Positions 43,131 through 54,508 of a stretch of 64,000 nucleotides of DNA are shown piece after piece (position 1 is the first letter of the stretch; each line of letters opens with the position of its first letter). The translations under genes and the position numbers were made by a program. The notes below the pieces were generated by a model. The model was given only the letters and a program-made list of their open reading frames with translations, was not told the origin of the DNA and did no database searches. This DNA is from Penicillus capitatus (Eukaryota; Chlorophyta), in assembly GCA_965649825.1 (NCBI GenBank), contig OZ287697.1, forward strand, positions 124,001-188,000, in the 5' to 3' direction.

Positions 43131-43529
43131 GAAGATATATATAATTCCTACCTTACAATTTTGTGTGCTAGTGGCATGTGGGGTTAATGACAGTACAATG
43201 CAGGTTGTTAAGAGATGGATTTGGGACGTTTCCCATCGTTTACACATCTTTCCCCGCAGGGATATCAGTGAATCGATGAACTTGCGGTTTTGAATCAGTG
43301 CGATCGCTCTTTGAGAGTACTATGGTGCGCCCCATAATCTCTGTCGAGTGTCTCGAAAGTGTTGACAAGAGCAGAGGTGATCCTGCTCGTGGGATAGGTA
43401 TAGGCGGACTTCGTCTTTCTATTCTGAGTGCTTGGGTATCTCTGTAGCGGTTCAAGGTCGGCCTGGATTCTTGCGCGGAGCTATTCCTGAGGTTCCAGCT
43501 TTCCAGATGTGTAGGTGGTAGGCTTCGAG
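43131..43529. other. Spacer, no gene seen
   Basis: 400 bp with only short frames on either strand. No repeat or motif was recognised. Confidence 0.35.
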
Positions 43530-44650
43530 TTGCCCTTCATTGTTCTTCGATCTTCTTAAAGATATTGCAGACCCTTGCGTGGGGTAAATCAAGCTGAGCG
43601 CAGTAGAAGTTCATGATAGCGATTTTTGCTGCATGTGAAGCTAGCGAGGAAGATTGTTTCAAAAGGTGATGAAAAGGGTAGTGGTCCGATGATCCAGATA
43701 CAGCACAGTTAGATGATAAGATCCAAGAGGTTGCGTGATGGAGATAACTTCCAGCCGAAAGCCCCATGCTTCGATTGCATATGCATGAACGGCAAGGATA
43801 TCACCCCTAACGAGCTGTTGGACGATTGATGGGCGAGAGCCAAAAAAAAGTAGTAACGATCATCTTCATTTAGGCTAGTCTTCGGAGCGCAGAAGCTCGA
43901 ATCTGGTTCGCATGTCGGTTTATTCGAAGGCGGAAATCGATTTGGATTCCCAGGGAGAGCAGTAATTAAGTGGACCGTTGGTTCCATAAGTATAGAGCTC
44001 GGCAGACTTTCTTGCTTTGTCTGAAGACAGCTACAGCCTAAGTTTTCTCAATGCTGAATTTCATCTCGGTTGCAATCCGCCTATTTCTCCAGCTTTATGA
44101 GGGTTGACTGCATGTCAGTTGCATTTGTTCCGTCCTCCTCGAGTTTTTTCCAGAGTACTAAACCATCGGCATACATCTGTCCAGCAAATTGGTCTGATAG
44201 TTCCTGGAGTAATCCATTGGTACAAGGGATGATGAACGCCGGGGGTAATGGTGAGTCTAGCGGCAACACCTGTGTTGGGTAGAAGGGCCAGATTTCAGAG
44301 CTAACTTTGCAGTTTCGCGGTCCCAGAATAGACAATAAAGAATGCAAAGAAGATAGCGAGGTATCTTAGTGTCCGAGATTGCCTTCCACATTATGTCTAG
44401 ATCTGTTGAGTCGACGACTGCTTGGAGATCGAACGACATTGCTAAAAGCTGCTTTCGGATATAAAGGGCTCTGACTGCTCTGTCCAAAAAATCTGCTTAT
44501 GGCTTGTGTAGTGGATCTGTTGCGCCGAAAGCCATATTGGCATTCCGATCAGATTCTCGATTTCTCCGGATGGAGTTGTGAAGAACAACCTTGGGCCGGA
44601 CTTCGGTTCAGGTGACGAGTCGCGCACAGAGACTTCGGCAAGGTTAATTA
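43530..44650 (-). mobile_element. LINE-type reverse transcriptase relic
   Basis: In order on the minus strand: FDLQAVVDSTDLDIMWKAI (polymerase palm start), SPLPPAFIIPCTNGLLQEL, then QMYADGLVLWKKLEEDG, a decayed YADD catalytic box with Gly for the second Asp, and finally LVRGDILAVHAYAIEAWGF, the usual segment after the palm. Frame changes and the active-site loss show it is dead. Confidence 0.75.
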
Positions 44651-44759
44651 CATAGCCGAAGGCGAATACAACAAAACTGCTCTCTCCTAAATACTCAGAA
44701 AACTATGTGTCACATCATCAGGTAATCGTCTCGGCATGATGACGGCCGGTGTTGTGATC

Positions 44760-45070
44760 GTTGAAACGACTTTGCAAGAACGGAGTCGAACAGGCACGCG
44801 ACGACAACGAAAAACAAACGCTCGAACGATAGCACAGGAACTCGAGATAATTACAACAGGAATGTCAACTTTAAATACCCACGGTGGTTGTGAGTCCCTT
44901 AACTTTAATGTCTAACTGTCGTGAACTTCAAGGTATGTTCGGAAACCATCGCCCTATTGTTATAAGAAAGTTGGCTCGGAGGCTAGCATCCGTCGCGTCT
45001 GATGGTCACCGCGCCAGGGTGGTTACCCAGAATCGAACCGCTTCCGACGGCTACGAACAATGAATTAGAT
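44760..45070. repeat. Diverged repeat of 20100-20560
   Basis: Shares ACAACAGGAATGTCA, TACCCACGGTGGTT, CCATCGCCCTATTGTTAT and GAACCGCTTCCGACGG with the earlier copy. No coding capacity and no clear LTR ends. It is likely an old dispersed repeat of unknown class. Confidence 0.6.
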
Positions 45071-47611
45071 GCTACATTTCCAACACCCGGGTCTCAACTA
45101 CTCAACCCTAATCGTCGCGCACAGGCGTGGCGACGTGTCCAACCCGCGAGGCTTAGACTGTTGTCGTACTCCCGTCATTGACTGTGGCTTCTAATTCCGT
45201 CGGTGTACTTTGGGAGTCTATCAGGAGGTCTACATTCGAGAATGCTTCGCCCCAGGTGTGATATCGCGTCTAGGGCCCATGACGAAGGACACGCTTCGAC
45301 GCCCAGACAAAACGCTTCATACTCGAACTCGTTCGAACAAAATCGCAAAAAAAGTCCAACACAGAGCGAGATGACGGTTCAGCTTCCCTTCATTATTCTT
45401 TCGCCGAGATTGTCGGCCTCGTGGACTTGGTCTTGTGACACTCCTCGCAGGTTCGTTGACCACTCGTGAATACGGTGGCTGTTCTTCCACTTCTGGATGA
45501 TTTGACGAACTAGCCCCGTTCAGGTTCTCAATCCGATCTTCTTGTGCGGAGCTTCTTCGGGACTCGTACAGTTCGGCGTTGTGCACTACCTGTTCGGCAC
45601 CGCGTTGGAATAAGTCGGAAGCGTCCACGCTCCGCCGTTCTCCTTCTCGCCAGAACCTGAGTGCCGAAATGTATGGTGACTCCTGATACAGCGGTGAGTA
45701 ATGAATAGTCGCGTGGGAAACGGCGCGTTGCTCGTCGTCGTCTGCCAGGCTGAAATCGCACCCGAAAACCTTACAGCGTCAGAGAGTTCTTTGTTCACCA
45801 AAAGTCTCCTTTTATGTTCCCTCAACGATGTGACTCTCACCGACGATGAGTCACCCCTCGCCCCTAGCCAGAGACGCGCCCCCCCCCCTTTCAGCCCAAG
45901 ACCCCCCTCTGACAAGACCCTGAGTGTCCCTTGACGGTGTGGCCCCAAGACCAGCCAGGCAGTCCCCTCAGTCGTTTTCCGTCCTCTGTGTTCGCCCCAT
46001 CATGATCTCATTATGGAGCCGGAGCCGTTTTCCTATCTTGCCGACAGAGATGCCTCTCGCTTCCCCCTTTATTCGTTCTTGTTCAACCTGCCGGGTTCAC
46101 ACCAGGCAGGCGTTTTAAGGCCGGCCACATAGTGTCGTTTCCCGGCGACGAGCGGTGATGGTGCGCTGAGTATGTCGCCAAGATTTGTTCTAGCGATGTG
46201 ATTGTCTTGTGATGAGGGGGTCATCTATGTCAAGGGACGCTCCTGTTTTCTCAAATGGAGTTCAGCTGCATCAAGGAACGCAATTCTCTGGTTCTAAGAC
46301 TTTGATGACTCAGCTGCCTACACTGTCGCGTCATCATGCGAGTACATAATGGGCAGTTCGAACCAATTAGGACCTTATTCTGTAAACGCCAGAAGTCTTC
46401 CGCTGTGAAACGTTTTCTGCACGGCCACCGCCAACAAAGTGGTCAGGTGAAGAAGTTTTTGGTGACGGTTTGAAGGCCGACGAGATTGGTCGCTTGAACG
46501 TGAAGAAGTACTCAGCGACGGTAAAAAGGTCTGGAGAGGGTCGCGAAGTGACCAAAGAAGGGTGAAAGACGAGACCGCAGTAGGACGTGGAAGTCGTGAT
46601 TGGCCAGATGCCCGAGGTTCGAGTCTAGATGACGTGCATTCTTATAATGTTTGGTAAAACGCCACTGTCATCCACGGGCACTGAGACACTGGCCAGAAAT
46701 CTCAGAAACTAGCGAAACTCGATAGTTGCCGAGGTCGCGACGACGTCGAGTTTGACGTTGCAAATGACCTGCGAGGTGTAGGCGACGTCGAGTTCTGAGC
46801 CGGAAATCCGAGGCGACGAAGAATACTGTAACCTTGAATGATCAACCTGAATTACAGCAAAAAACGAGAAAAACGTGGCAGTGAGTTGACGCGATGAAAT
46901 GGGCAGTCAACGCGCTGAGAAGAAGACGCAGTGTGCGGTAGAAGTCTGAAGATGTGGTGTCGCAGTGAGGCAACATCATATAATAAAGATGTCTCCAAAA
47001 GGCGACAAAAAAGCATGAATTTTGTTTGTGTAACTGAGAAAAACGCAAAAGAAACGGAGTACATAGACATACAAAATAAAAACTTTAGGGGCAAGTTTAG
47101 GTTTAAAAGCTTCCGGTGTTACGTGCGAATTGTGTCGATCCAATCGCTTTACGTCGCTGACGACTTTAAGCATAATCCCGCTTCCGTGCTGACGATTTTG
47201 GCCTGTTTTTTAGCGCCAATTTTGTCCCATCGTCGCATAGTACTGCAGAAAACCAACAAGCAGAATGCTGAGAACACTTTCTTTTTCTTCTGTTTGCTAG
47301 CTTGCCGAATTTTTAGATGCATTGTTCCTTCTCGACCTGCATGCTGAAGGAATAATGCTGTTTCCATTCTCGTTCTGCGTCTTCATGCGATTATGGAGAA
47401 CTTTGAGCTCTATTGTATGCGTATAGTAGGTTCAACTTACTCATTGCTACGCAGTTCCCCCGAGCGACTCGCATCCGATGAAGACCTATCTCCGTATCAG
47501 GTTTACACCCAGGGAGTCGTTCATGCCGCACCTACGCATTCTTGTTGTTCGAATCGACATACAGTATGCAGCTAGCGAAAAAACGATATACCCAAAAAGG
47601 TCGAAAGAACA
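45071..47611. other. Gene-poor spacer
   Basis: No supported gene. Minus-strand frames at 45628-45317 and 45948-45586 are charged and low in complexity and might be remnants of a retroelement capsid, but nothing confirms this. A C-rich tract lies at 45879-45890. The region after 46850 is AT-rich. Confidence 0.4.
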
Positions 47612-48246
47612 TCCTGGTACGTGCACACATGTAAAGGTTTTTTGGTGGATACTTGATTTCTGCCATCTGTGATGGAATCGTTGGTTTCCAAAGTGCGCCG
47701 GAATTCTATCTCATCTCTGAGTTTCTTCTTCTGGCTTCTGCTTATAGTTTGGGCAAAGGTCTATCGTTTAAACGGACCAATTTAAGATGCAATGAATTCT
47801 GATTCCCATCGTCGATGCTAAACGCAGTGAATACAGCTGATTCGCCTCAGCGCCAGGCAAAACTTCTCAAGGAACCCAGGGACCTGCACAGTTCACTGCC
47901 GCTGCGCCTCATTGCTTTCATGTCATTGCACTTCGTTCAACTCTTTCGTCTCCAGAAAAAAAACGAGGCAGAACAATGCCAAGCCCTCAAGCATTAGAAG
48001 CATACCTGTTGTACATTGTGCTGGGACGATGAGGTCTTCATGGACGAGCATTTGGTGCGTGATCCTGCAGCGATGGACGCCGCTCTCGTCTGTTATAAAC
48101 GTTCCACCCGCACCGCAAAATTTGCTCATGCGTGGGATATACGGTTGATCGTCAGCAGCGTATGGTGGACCGTTATTAAAACTCGTTTCTGCGTGTGTTC
48201 GTTCACTGAGGACAGCCACTGTCAGTACCGAGCACCGCAAAAGGAA
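47612..48246. repeat. P450 5' flank duplicated at 28655-29287
   Basis: See 28655-29287. This copy precedes the intact member of the pair. An in-frame ATG at 48016 would add 77 residues to the P450, but the matching frame is interrupted in the sister copy, so it is read as 5' flank. Confidence 0.85.
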
Positions 48247-49847
48247 ATGTGGACGGCATTGCTTTGGTCGCTCGTTACCGTATGGCTTTCGCGCTTTCTG
48301 TGGAGAAGATGGAAATACGACCTGCACAAGATACCTTGTCCTCCCGGACTGCCAATCTTGGGCCACACGCTTTCGTTGACGCGCGGCGAGGGACTGAGAG
48401 ATTGCGCAAGATGGGTGGGTAATGCGCTCAAGAGACTTGACTACCCGAAGTTGATGCGGGTGAGCAATTCTCGAACTCGAGTCGCGTTTAAAGAGAACGG
48501 TTTCAGTTGGACGTCATGGGCACGTCGGAACTCATCGTGACGGACGACGCCTTCGTCAAAACGGTGATCCTTTCCTCTCAGAATCCGTTTCCGATAGGAG
48601 CAAACGGACATTTCATACTGCCGGTACGTAAGCAGATTGAATAACACAGATTCACTCAGAGATCTGTATAGATGATCGGAGACGATGTACAAGCAAAGAG
48701 CCTTATGTTGAACGCCGAAGTCACGCCATATGTGAAGGCGGTTCGTAAGATCTATACAGAAGCCGTGCAGTCGTCGAGTCTTAGGGCAGCAATGCCCAGA
48801 TTTCAGAACGTCATGCGGAGAATGCTTTCCGTCGTCGAGTCCAGAAGAAAAGATCGTCCGGTCGAACTTCAGAAGCTCTTCCTAAGTATGGCGCTGGATG
48901 GAATCGGTGCGCTGGCTTTCGATGTAAACATGGGCAGTCTGGATGACAGCAGCGAGTGCTTTTATCTGCTCAGGGAGGCATCATACATCGGAAGGCAGAG
49001 GTTCTCGAATCCCTTGGGTGAAATCTACTGTAGAATGTTCCCGAAGTCGGCGACAGCTCTGCATCAGCATAAGACCATAGAGAATCTGAATAGCAAGTGG
49101 AAGGAACTGACGGACGACATCTTGCAGAGAGAGGCACCGACCACAGGAGAGAACCCCATTTGGTATGGACTGCAGCGTCTGGTGGATCCCGAAACGAAGA
49201 AACCCATTCCCTACAACAGACTTCTCTCAGAAGTCGCTACGGTCGTACTTACCGGGATGGAGACTATTGGACATCAGCTGGCGTGGATCTTGGCCATCAT
49301 CGCATCCAGATCCGACGTGGCGGAAAAGATTGTCAAAGAGCTGGACAAACATGGGCTCTATGGCGAAAACGCACGAGAACTGCAGTTTGAAGACTTGGCC
49401 AATCTGACTTACCTGACAGCTGTCATTAAAGAAGGAATGAGAGTGGTCTGGATGGATGCCGCCTCATTTCCTCGCATCGTTCCAGAAGATATGACGATTC
49501 TGGGATACAGAGTGCCAAAAGGCACTCAGATCACACGATTTGGACACAGAGCATTTCAGGTCGATACCGACTGGAACGACCCAAATTCATTTGATCCAGA
49601 AGCAGAGTTCGCAGACGATGATCTTCGCAACAGGTGCAATGTCATGTTCTCATCGGGTCCGAGAGATTGTGTCGGCCAGAAGCTGGCCATGCTCGAAATG
49701 CGCCTTGCCATCATCTCTCTCTTGCAGAAGTATAGACTCTCGCTGGTTGGTACTGTTCAAGATTTGATGGACAACGTTCTCACAAGCGGAGCCGTTGAAG
49801 TGAAAGGCGGTATATGGATCAACGTGGTGCCAAGGGAGAATCTTTGA
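48247..49847 (+). CDS. Cytochrome P450 (only intact member of its subfamily here)
   Basis: Exons 48247-48459, 48507-48623 and 48672-49847 (introns 47 and 48 bp) encode 501 residues. Anchor MWTALLWSLVTVWLSRFLW, hinge PCPPGLPILGHT, helix I GMETIGHQLAW, helix K EGMR and heme loop FSSGPRDCVGQ (Cys443). The meander, FKPERWL in the other subfamily, reads FDPEAEFADDD, so the Arg that normally pairs with helix K ExxR is absent. The same change is in both related pseudogenes, so it predates their decay. Exon 2 is one codon shorter than in the other subfamily. Confidence 0.92.
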
Positions 49848-50730
49848 GTTTTAAAGCATCATCTCCAGATTCCAATAACTATCAGCAGTGTTTTTTGTAT
49901 CGATCGAGTAAAAAGGACGCGGGAGCAAACAGAGCACGTTCATTGATCTTGTGTATACAAGATCCGCCTATCGTCTAATGGTTGTTTGCTTTCGAAATTT
50001 GGTGAACATTAGCTCACGGTGAATTCTCGTGACCTCGCACGACATGGACAGTATTCGACATGAATCCGCACACTCGATCTTATCTGAAATGGCCTGGAAT
50101 GTTTAACTGTGATGTTGAGGGCAGCACGTTTATGCCATACGACTGAGATTTATCACGCATTGGGTGAGCGTCAAGGGGCATAATGGACTCCATTATCCGC
50201 GTATAAACGGATCACATCTTGTGAAGATTCGATCTTTCAAGTCTGAAATAGCTTTCTGTTTGTCGTAGGAGCACTTATTCACAGCGATGACTATCTTACG
50301 ATCACAGAGCGCATGGAATAAATGCGAGGTTATACAGCGGACTAAAATTGCCCACTAACTATGATGATTAAAATCTCCTGCGCGACGATGAAAACCAACA
50401 ATTGCGTACGCAGTTTGGCAAGCCTCTCACAAACCTCACAAGCAGTTGTCCACATCGTTTTGTCATGTAACAGATGTTAGAAGATATGGACTGCTCTGAT
50501 ACACACTTTATCTGTCGTCAAATTAGGCGTATACTATCAGCTGGGTCTTTAATGGATTCACCGTCAGCGTTCACTCAAAAACATCTCCGATGAAATGATC
50601 GATTGAGTGGTTGGCTTGTCGGCATGATCCGGTAGGGGAAGTGCAATGTCGGTTTCTTTAAAGTGCGCACCACTGCACAGTGGGATCCACGTCTTTTAAT
50701 TCTTTCCACATTCAAAGAATCAAAAGAAAA
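49848..50730. other. Intergenic, no gene seen
   Basis: Separates two convergent P450 genes. The first 35 bp after the stop match the 3' flank of the copy at 29.3 kb, then similarity ends. It is otherwise AT-rich without long frames. Confidence 0.45.
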
Positions 50731-52336
50731 TCAAAAAACACGTCTTTCCATGCGCAATCGAATCCCGTTATGAGACGCCATCACTGTTCCATTGACGATT
50801 TTCGAAAAATGCGATTCAAACGAAGAATCCTTTTCACTCCATTGGAAAGAGTATTTTGAAACAAGAATAGCAACGATCCAACGCATGAGACTCATTGCAT
50901 ATCTCTGGCCGATGCAATCTCGTGGCCCGAGAGAGAATGGAACGTAATACTTCTGAGACATATCTTCGCCAGATAGCCACCTCTCAGGTATGAAATCTTC
51001 AGGTGCACTCCAATCTCCATTATGCCGCATCATTGTGTGACTTGGCAGAAAGAATTGTGTCCCCTTCGGCACGCGATACCCAAGGACATCGATATCCTTA
51101 TCCGTGCATTTCCTCAGAATGAAGATAGCGGTGTGTGCCAAGCGCATGGACTCTTTTATCACTGCCGTCATGTACTCCAAAGAGGCAAGATCGGCGAAGG
51201 CCACTTCTCGAGCCTCCGGTCCACAGAGTCCATGGCACTTCAGCTCATCGACAATTTTATCCGTCACTCGTGGATAGGTGGCCAAAAGAGCAAAGGTCCA
51301 TCCGAGTGTGTGTCCTAGATTGTCCACCCCGCCGTAGACGAGAGTGGCGATCTCGCCTTTCATCAACTCCACAGATATTAGATCGTCCGTCTCGGGATCG
51401 CGGACATTCTTAAGTGCTCTCCATATTCTCGCCTCGCCGTTTTCCGTATCCGATCGCTTTCGAATCTCGACAGCGATTTTGCGCCAGAGACACATGAGGT
51501 CGTCGAAATCCGATTGGATCTTGCGACAACGAGGCATCCATGGTAGAAATTTCATCTGCATCTTGAGGAGCGGACTCAGTGAGATGTCTCGGAAGTGTCT
51601 GCCACCGGTAACGATGCATTCGTAATACGGTTTTGTGCGATCCAGAGCGCCAAAGTCGAAATCAAAGGCGAAGGCGCCGAGGTTATCGAGGACTGTCCGC
51701 TTGAAAAGAGATTCGACATCGATCGGCCCTCTCTCGCGCTCCCGCTCCACAACCTTCACCATGTTCATGAGTACTTTCCGCACAGATGGCGCCGCCGCTT
51801 CGAGCGCCACGGAGTTCATGCAAGGACTTAGTGCACGACGCATAGCTTTGACATATGGCGTCACTTTGGGGACTGCCACAAAGGCGAGTTTGCCTGGGAC
51901 ATCTGTCAAGATCTAGAAACACGTCCTCGTGCCTTTCCCACACAAGTGCGATCATACGAGCTTGGAATCTTCGGAAAAGCCCGGCGCCTTTGGCATCTCA
52001 TCGCGTTTCGAAAGTATCACATCTCGCGAGAAAGCCGTGTCCAGCACAACGAGGTAGGTCTTGCTGCCAAGCAGAAGCTGCGCCACAAGGTTTATCACTT
52101 CCGTCTGTCAAAGAAGAGACACATACGCGGATGACTTTGGGATTGCCGAGGTCTTGACGCCACTTATTAATAGTTGCATACATCGGCGTGTTGGATTCTT
52201 TGATGAAATGCAGCGCGTGACCCAGGAATGGCAGACGAGGCGGTGTAGGGATCTTGTGCAGATCGTAATTCCATCGCACCCACAGCCACGTCGTCACTTT
52301 CCAGGCAACGAACGCCGCAAGCACGTAGAGCCACAT
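50731..52336 (-). CDS. Cytochrome P450, divergent member
   Basis: Exons 52336-52127, 52077-51958 and 51912-50731 (introns 49 and 45 bp) encode 503 residues. Both intron positions match the array P450s, although the sequence is much more distant. Anchor MWLYVLAAFVAWKVTTWLW, then VRWNYDLHK and PTPPRLPFLGHA. Helix I reads GGVDNLGHTLGW: the acid is present but Asn-Leu replaces the usual Thr pair. Helix K is ESMR, the meander is FIPERWL and the heme loop is FSLGPRDCIGQ. No disabling change. It is transcribed towards the array and lies 120 bp head-to-head with the HD-domain gene. Confidence 0.92.
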
Positions 52337-52456
52337 GCTTAGCGAGAAAGATATCTGCGTAGAGATGGACAACGTTATTAAGTGGATGGAAGTGTCGCTG
52401 TCTTGTCATCCGGAGAAATGCGCGTTCCCATCGCCTCGCCGAGTTCCAGGCAAGCC
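52337..52456. promoter_or_regulatory. Divergent promoter, P450 / HD-domain gene
   Basis: 120 bp between two oppositely directed start codons. The two products have unrelated functions, so shared control is not implied beyond spacing. No motif was recognised. Confidence 0.4.
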
Positions 52457-53178
52457 ATGGATTTCTTTCGTCTCGTTCGTCAGCTGAAAGTGCGCAAGCG
52501 AGCGGGATGGGCTCGACACGATGTTCACCATCCTGAGAGCATTGCCGGTGCGCGCACCGATCTTTCACGACTGCGCCTATCGCGGATCTGGTAGATCATA
52601 TGTATCGCATGGCCATGATGGCATTCGTCGTCCGCCAACCCAATCTCGACACCGACAAGTGTATCAAGATGGCACTCGTGCACGATATTGCCGAGAGCAT
52701 TGTGGGAGACATCACACCTCACTGTGGCATCAGCAAAGAGGAGAAGCATAGGCTCGAGTCCGAAGCCATGGAACAGATTCGTTCCAAGTTGAGTCACCAT
52801 GAAGCTGGTAGGAAGCTATGGCAGGGGTGGACCATTGAATGATATCCATTTGATGTGACAGCTGCTCAGGAGATGATGGAACTGTGGCAGGAGTACTGTG
52901 CAGCCCAGACACCGGAGGCCAAATACGTCAAAGATCTCGACAAACTGGAACTGATTCTTCAAGCAGATGAATACGAAGCGACGCAGAATGTCGATCTTCA
53001 GCAGTTCTTCGACAACACTCAGAATATTTTTAAGACGGAAACAGGGTACCCTTCCGTCTTGCTATTCCATCTAGTGGCCGCACGGAGAGATGTGTCCTGC
53101 AGGAAAGCGTTTGCAAAGAATGTTCGTTCGCAACGAGAAAACCGAATGACGAAAAACGATCGTACCAACCATCAATAG
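52457..53178 (+). CDS. HDDC2: HD-domain 5'-deoxynucleotidase (HDDC2-like)
   Basis: Family members dephosphorylate deoxynucleoside 5'-monophosphates using a metal held by the HD motif. Exons 52457-52547, 52595-52807, 52862-53045 and 53103-53178 (introns 47, 54 and 57 bp, all GT-AG) encode 187 residues, the usual size. Landmarks are MDFFRLVRQLK at the start, PESIADHMYRM (His32), LVHDIAESIVGDI (His60-Asp61), SKEEKHRLE, AKYVKDLDKLE and LQADEYEA. Each junction restores the family sequence. The last about 15 residues are a basic tail of uncertain relevance. Confidence 0.93.
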
Positions 53179-53261
53179 CTCATTCAGATGCAGCATAAAG
53201 AGACAAAAGGCGGCGCCAGATGTCCTTCATTTGATTCGAACTTGTGATGTGACATCTCTTC

Positions 53262-54439
53262 CTAAAAATGCGCATAGGCGCCAGCACTAAAAGCGATTGG
53301 CTTCGCGGCCTCGTGTTCGATCATCGTGGGCGGATTGACGGCCATCTGTCACACAGATGACGATGACTGAGCACATCATGATGGAAGGTGTGTGAGTGAG
53401 GTACTGTCATGTCATCGAATAGCAGAGCGCACAGCGGCCGACCCTTCAACACAGCAGTCATCAATTCATCGTTCTCTCGATCCTCCTCCTTTTCAAACTT
53501 CAATTTGAGCGGCACCACTGGACGAATGTTCGTTGTCAAACGGCAGGTATACTTCAAAAGCTTTGGCAGATCCGGCGTACAGCCACTAGACGTCACATCA
53601 CATCCCGTCACATCTTTCCCACCAACACGACGCCATGCCTGAAACTGGGGAGTGAGATTTTGATGCGTGGTCCCTTAGGGGCATCTTTGAATCGATTGTG
53701 ATCCATGAGAAAGGTACAGACTGATGACTTGAGTCCTCGTCCCTTACTGAACCATCCCCTTCTCTCCACATTCTTAACATTGAGCGAGGCCATCGGCGTG
53801 TCCTCAGACGCAGGTCTCCACCACGATCGCGTCGACGGATTCTGTGAAGAGGTCGTTGCGAACTGAGCCAAACGCGATGGCAATCCAATCTGGTTCAGTC
53901 CATGATCTCGTGCCTCTCTGTAGATACAGGGTGAAAAGAGTGAGAGATGTATGAAAGGTGTGACTTGTTGTTGACATAGACTCGAGCGGCCCAGGCACAG
54001 GAGGTGGGTGGATTCCAAACCAGACCACTCATGACCACAAGCTGACAACCAGAGATAAGAAGGACAGGGAAGTGAACGGTTAAGTGTTGTTGCCTCATCA
54101 AATGCACCGACAGGACTGTCTTTGTAACGTGCCAGGTAGAATCCTCCCAACGTGTAACTGTCATACAAATGCTCCGATAGAAACACCAAGGAAGGATCTC
54201 GCTGACCCAAAGAGCTCCACGAGTTTAAGATCTGATGGGACGTATTGCCGGGCCTAGAGAACCACAAAGACGCGAATTCGATCTTTGGGCAGGCGGTCGA
54301 AAGACAGCACCACTCGCGATTCGACGAACTGCAGTTGATACAGTGCCCTGAGCGCACAAAGGTGTGGGACTCAAGGGAAGAGGAGACGACGAGAGATGTG
54401 CCTTCCCGTGAAGATCCATGGAATCTCGTTGTATCCCAT
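53262..54439 (-). CDS. NXD1: NXD1-like protein (acetoacetate decarboxylase-like fold)
   Basis: Plant NEOXANTHIN-DEFICIENT 1 is needed for neoxanthin formation; its biochemical role is unresolved. Exons 54439-54402, 54347-54311, 54253-54207, 54157-54094, 54041-53965, 53917-53639, 53585-53405 and 53345-53262 give 268 residues. Matches in order are PWIFTGRALYQL, ARQYVPSDLKLVELFGYTLG, GFYLARYKDSPVGAFDELVV, SGLVWNPPTSCAWAARVYVN, GLPSRLAQF, GPRIKISLPSFSG, LLKYTC and GRPLCAL. Introns after exons 1, 4 and 6 start with GC (AG/gcacat, GAG/gcaaca, AG/gcatgg); the other four use GT. Without these GC introns no frame gives the conserved protein. A plastid presequence is not evident at this start. Confidence 0.88.
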
Positions 54440-54508
54440 GGCCAAACGCCCGTGGAGCTTTTCTTAAATGGAATCGTTGATGTGACAGCACACACGTGTA
54501 TCAACCGA

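Noticed and set aside
44940-45030. tRNA-like boxes in the dispersed repeat (GGCTCGGAGGCTAGCA and CGAACC)
   Set aside because: The B-box-like sequence is in inverted orientation relative to the A-box-like one, and the sister copy lacks it. Not a SINE promoter by this evidence.
45317-45948. Charged minus-strand frames as a capsid-like gene
   Set aside because: Low-complexity, Arg/Ser/Glu-rich products without a zinc knuckle or other element hallmark.
48016-48246. 77-residue N-terminal extension of the 48.2-kb P450
   Set aside because: The corresponding frame is interrupted in the near-identical 5' flank at 29.3 kb. All paralogs start at the membrane-anchor Met-Trp.
52840-53610. Recurrent TGATGTGAC near intron ends and in LTRs as a regulatory motif
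   Set aside because: It occurs in exons, introns and LTRs alike. Its position relative to splice sites is not constant, so no function can be assigned by eye.
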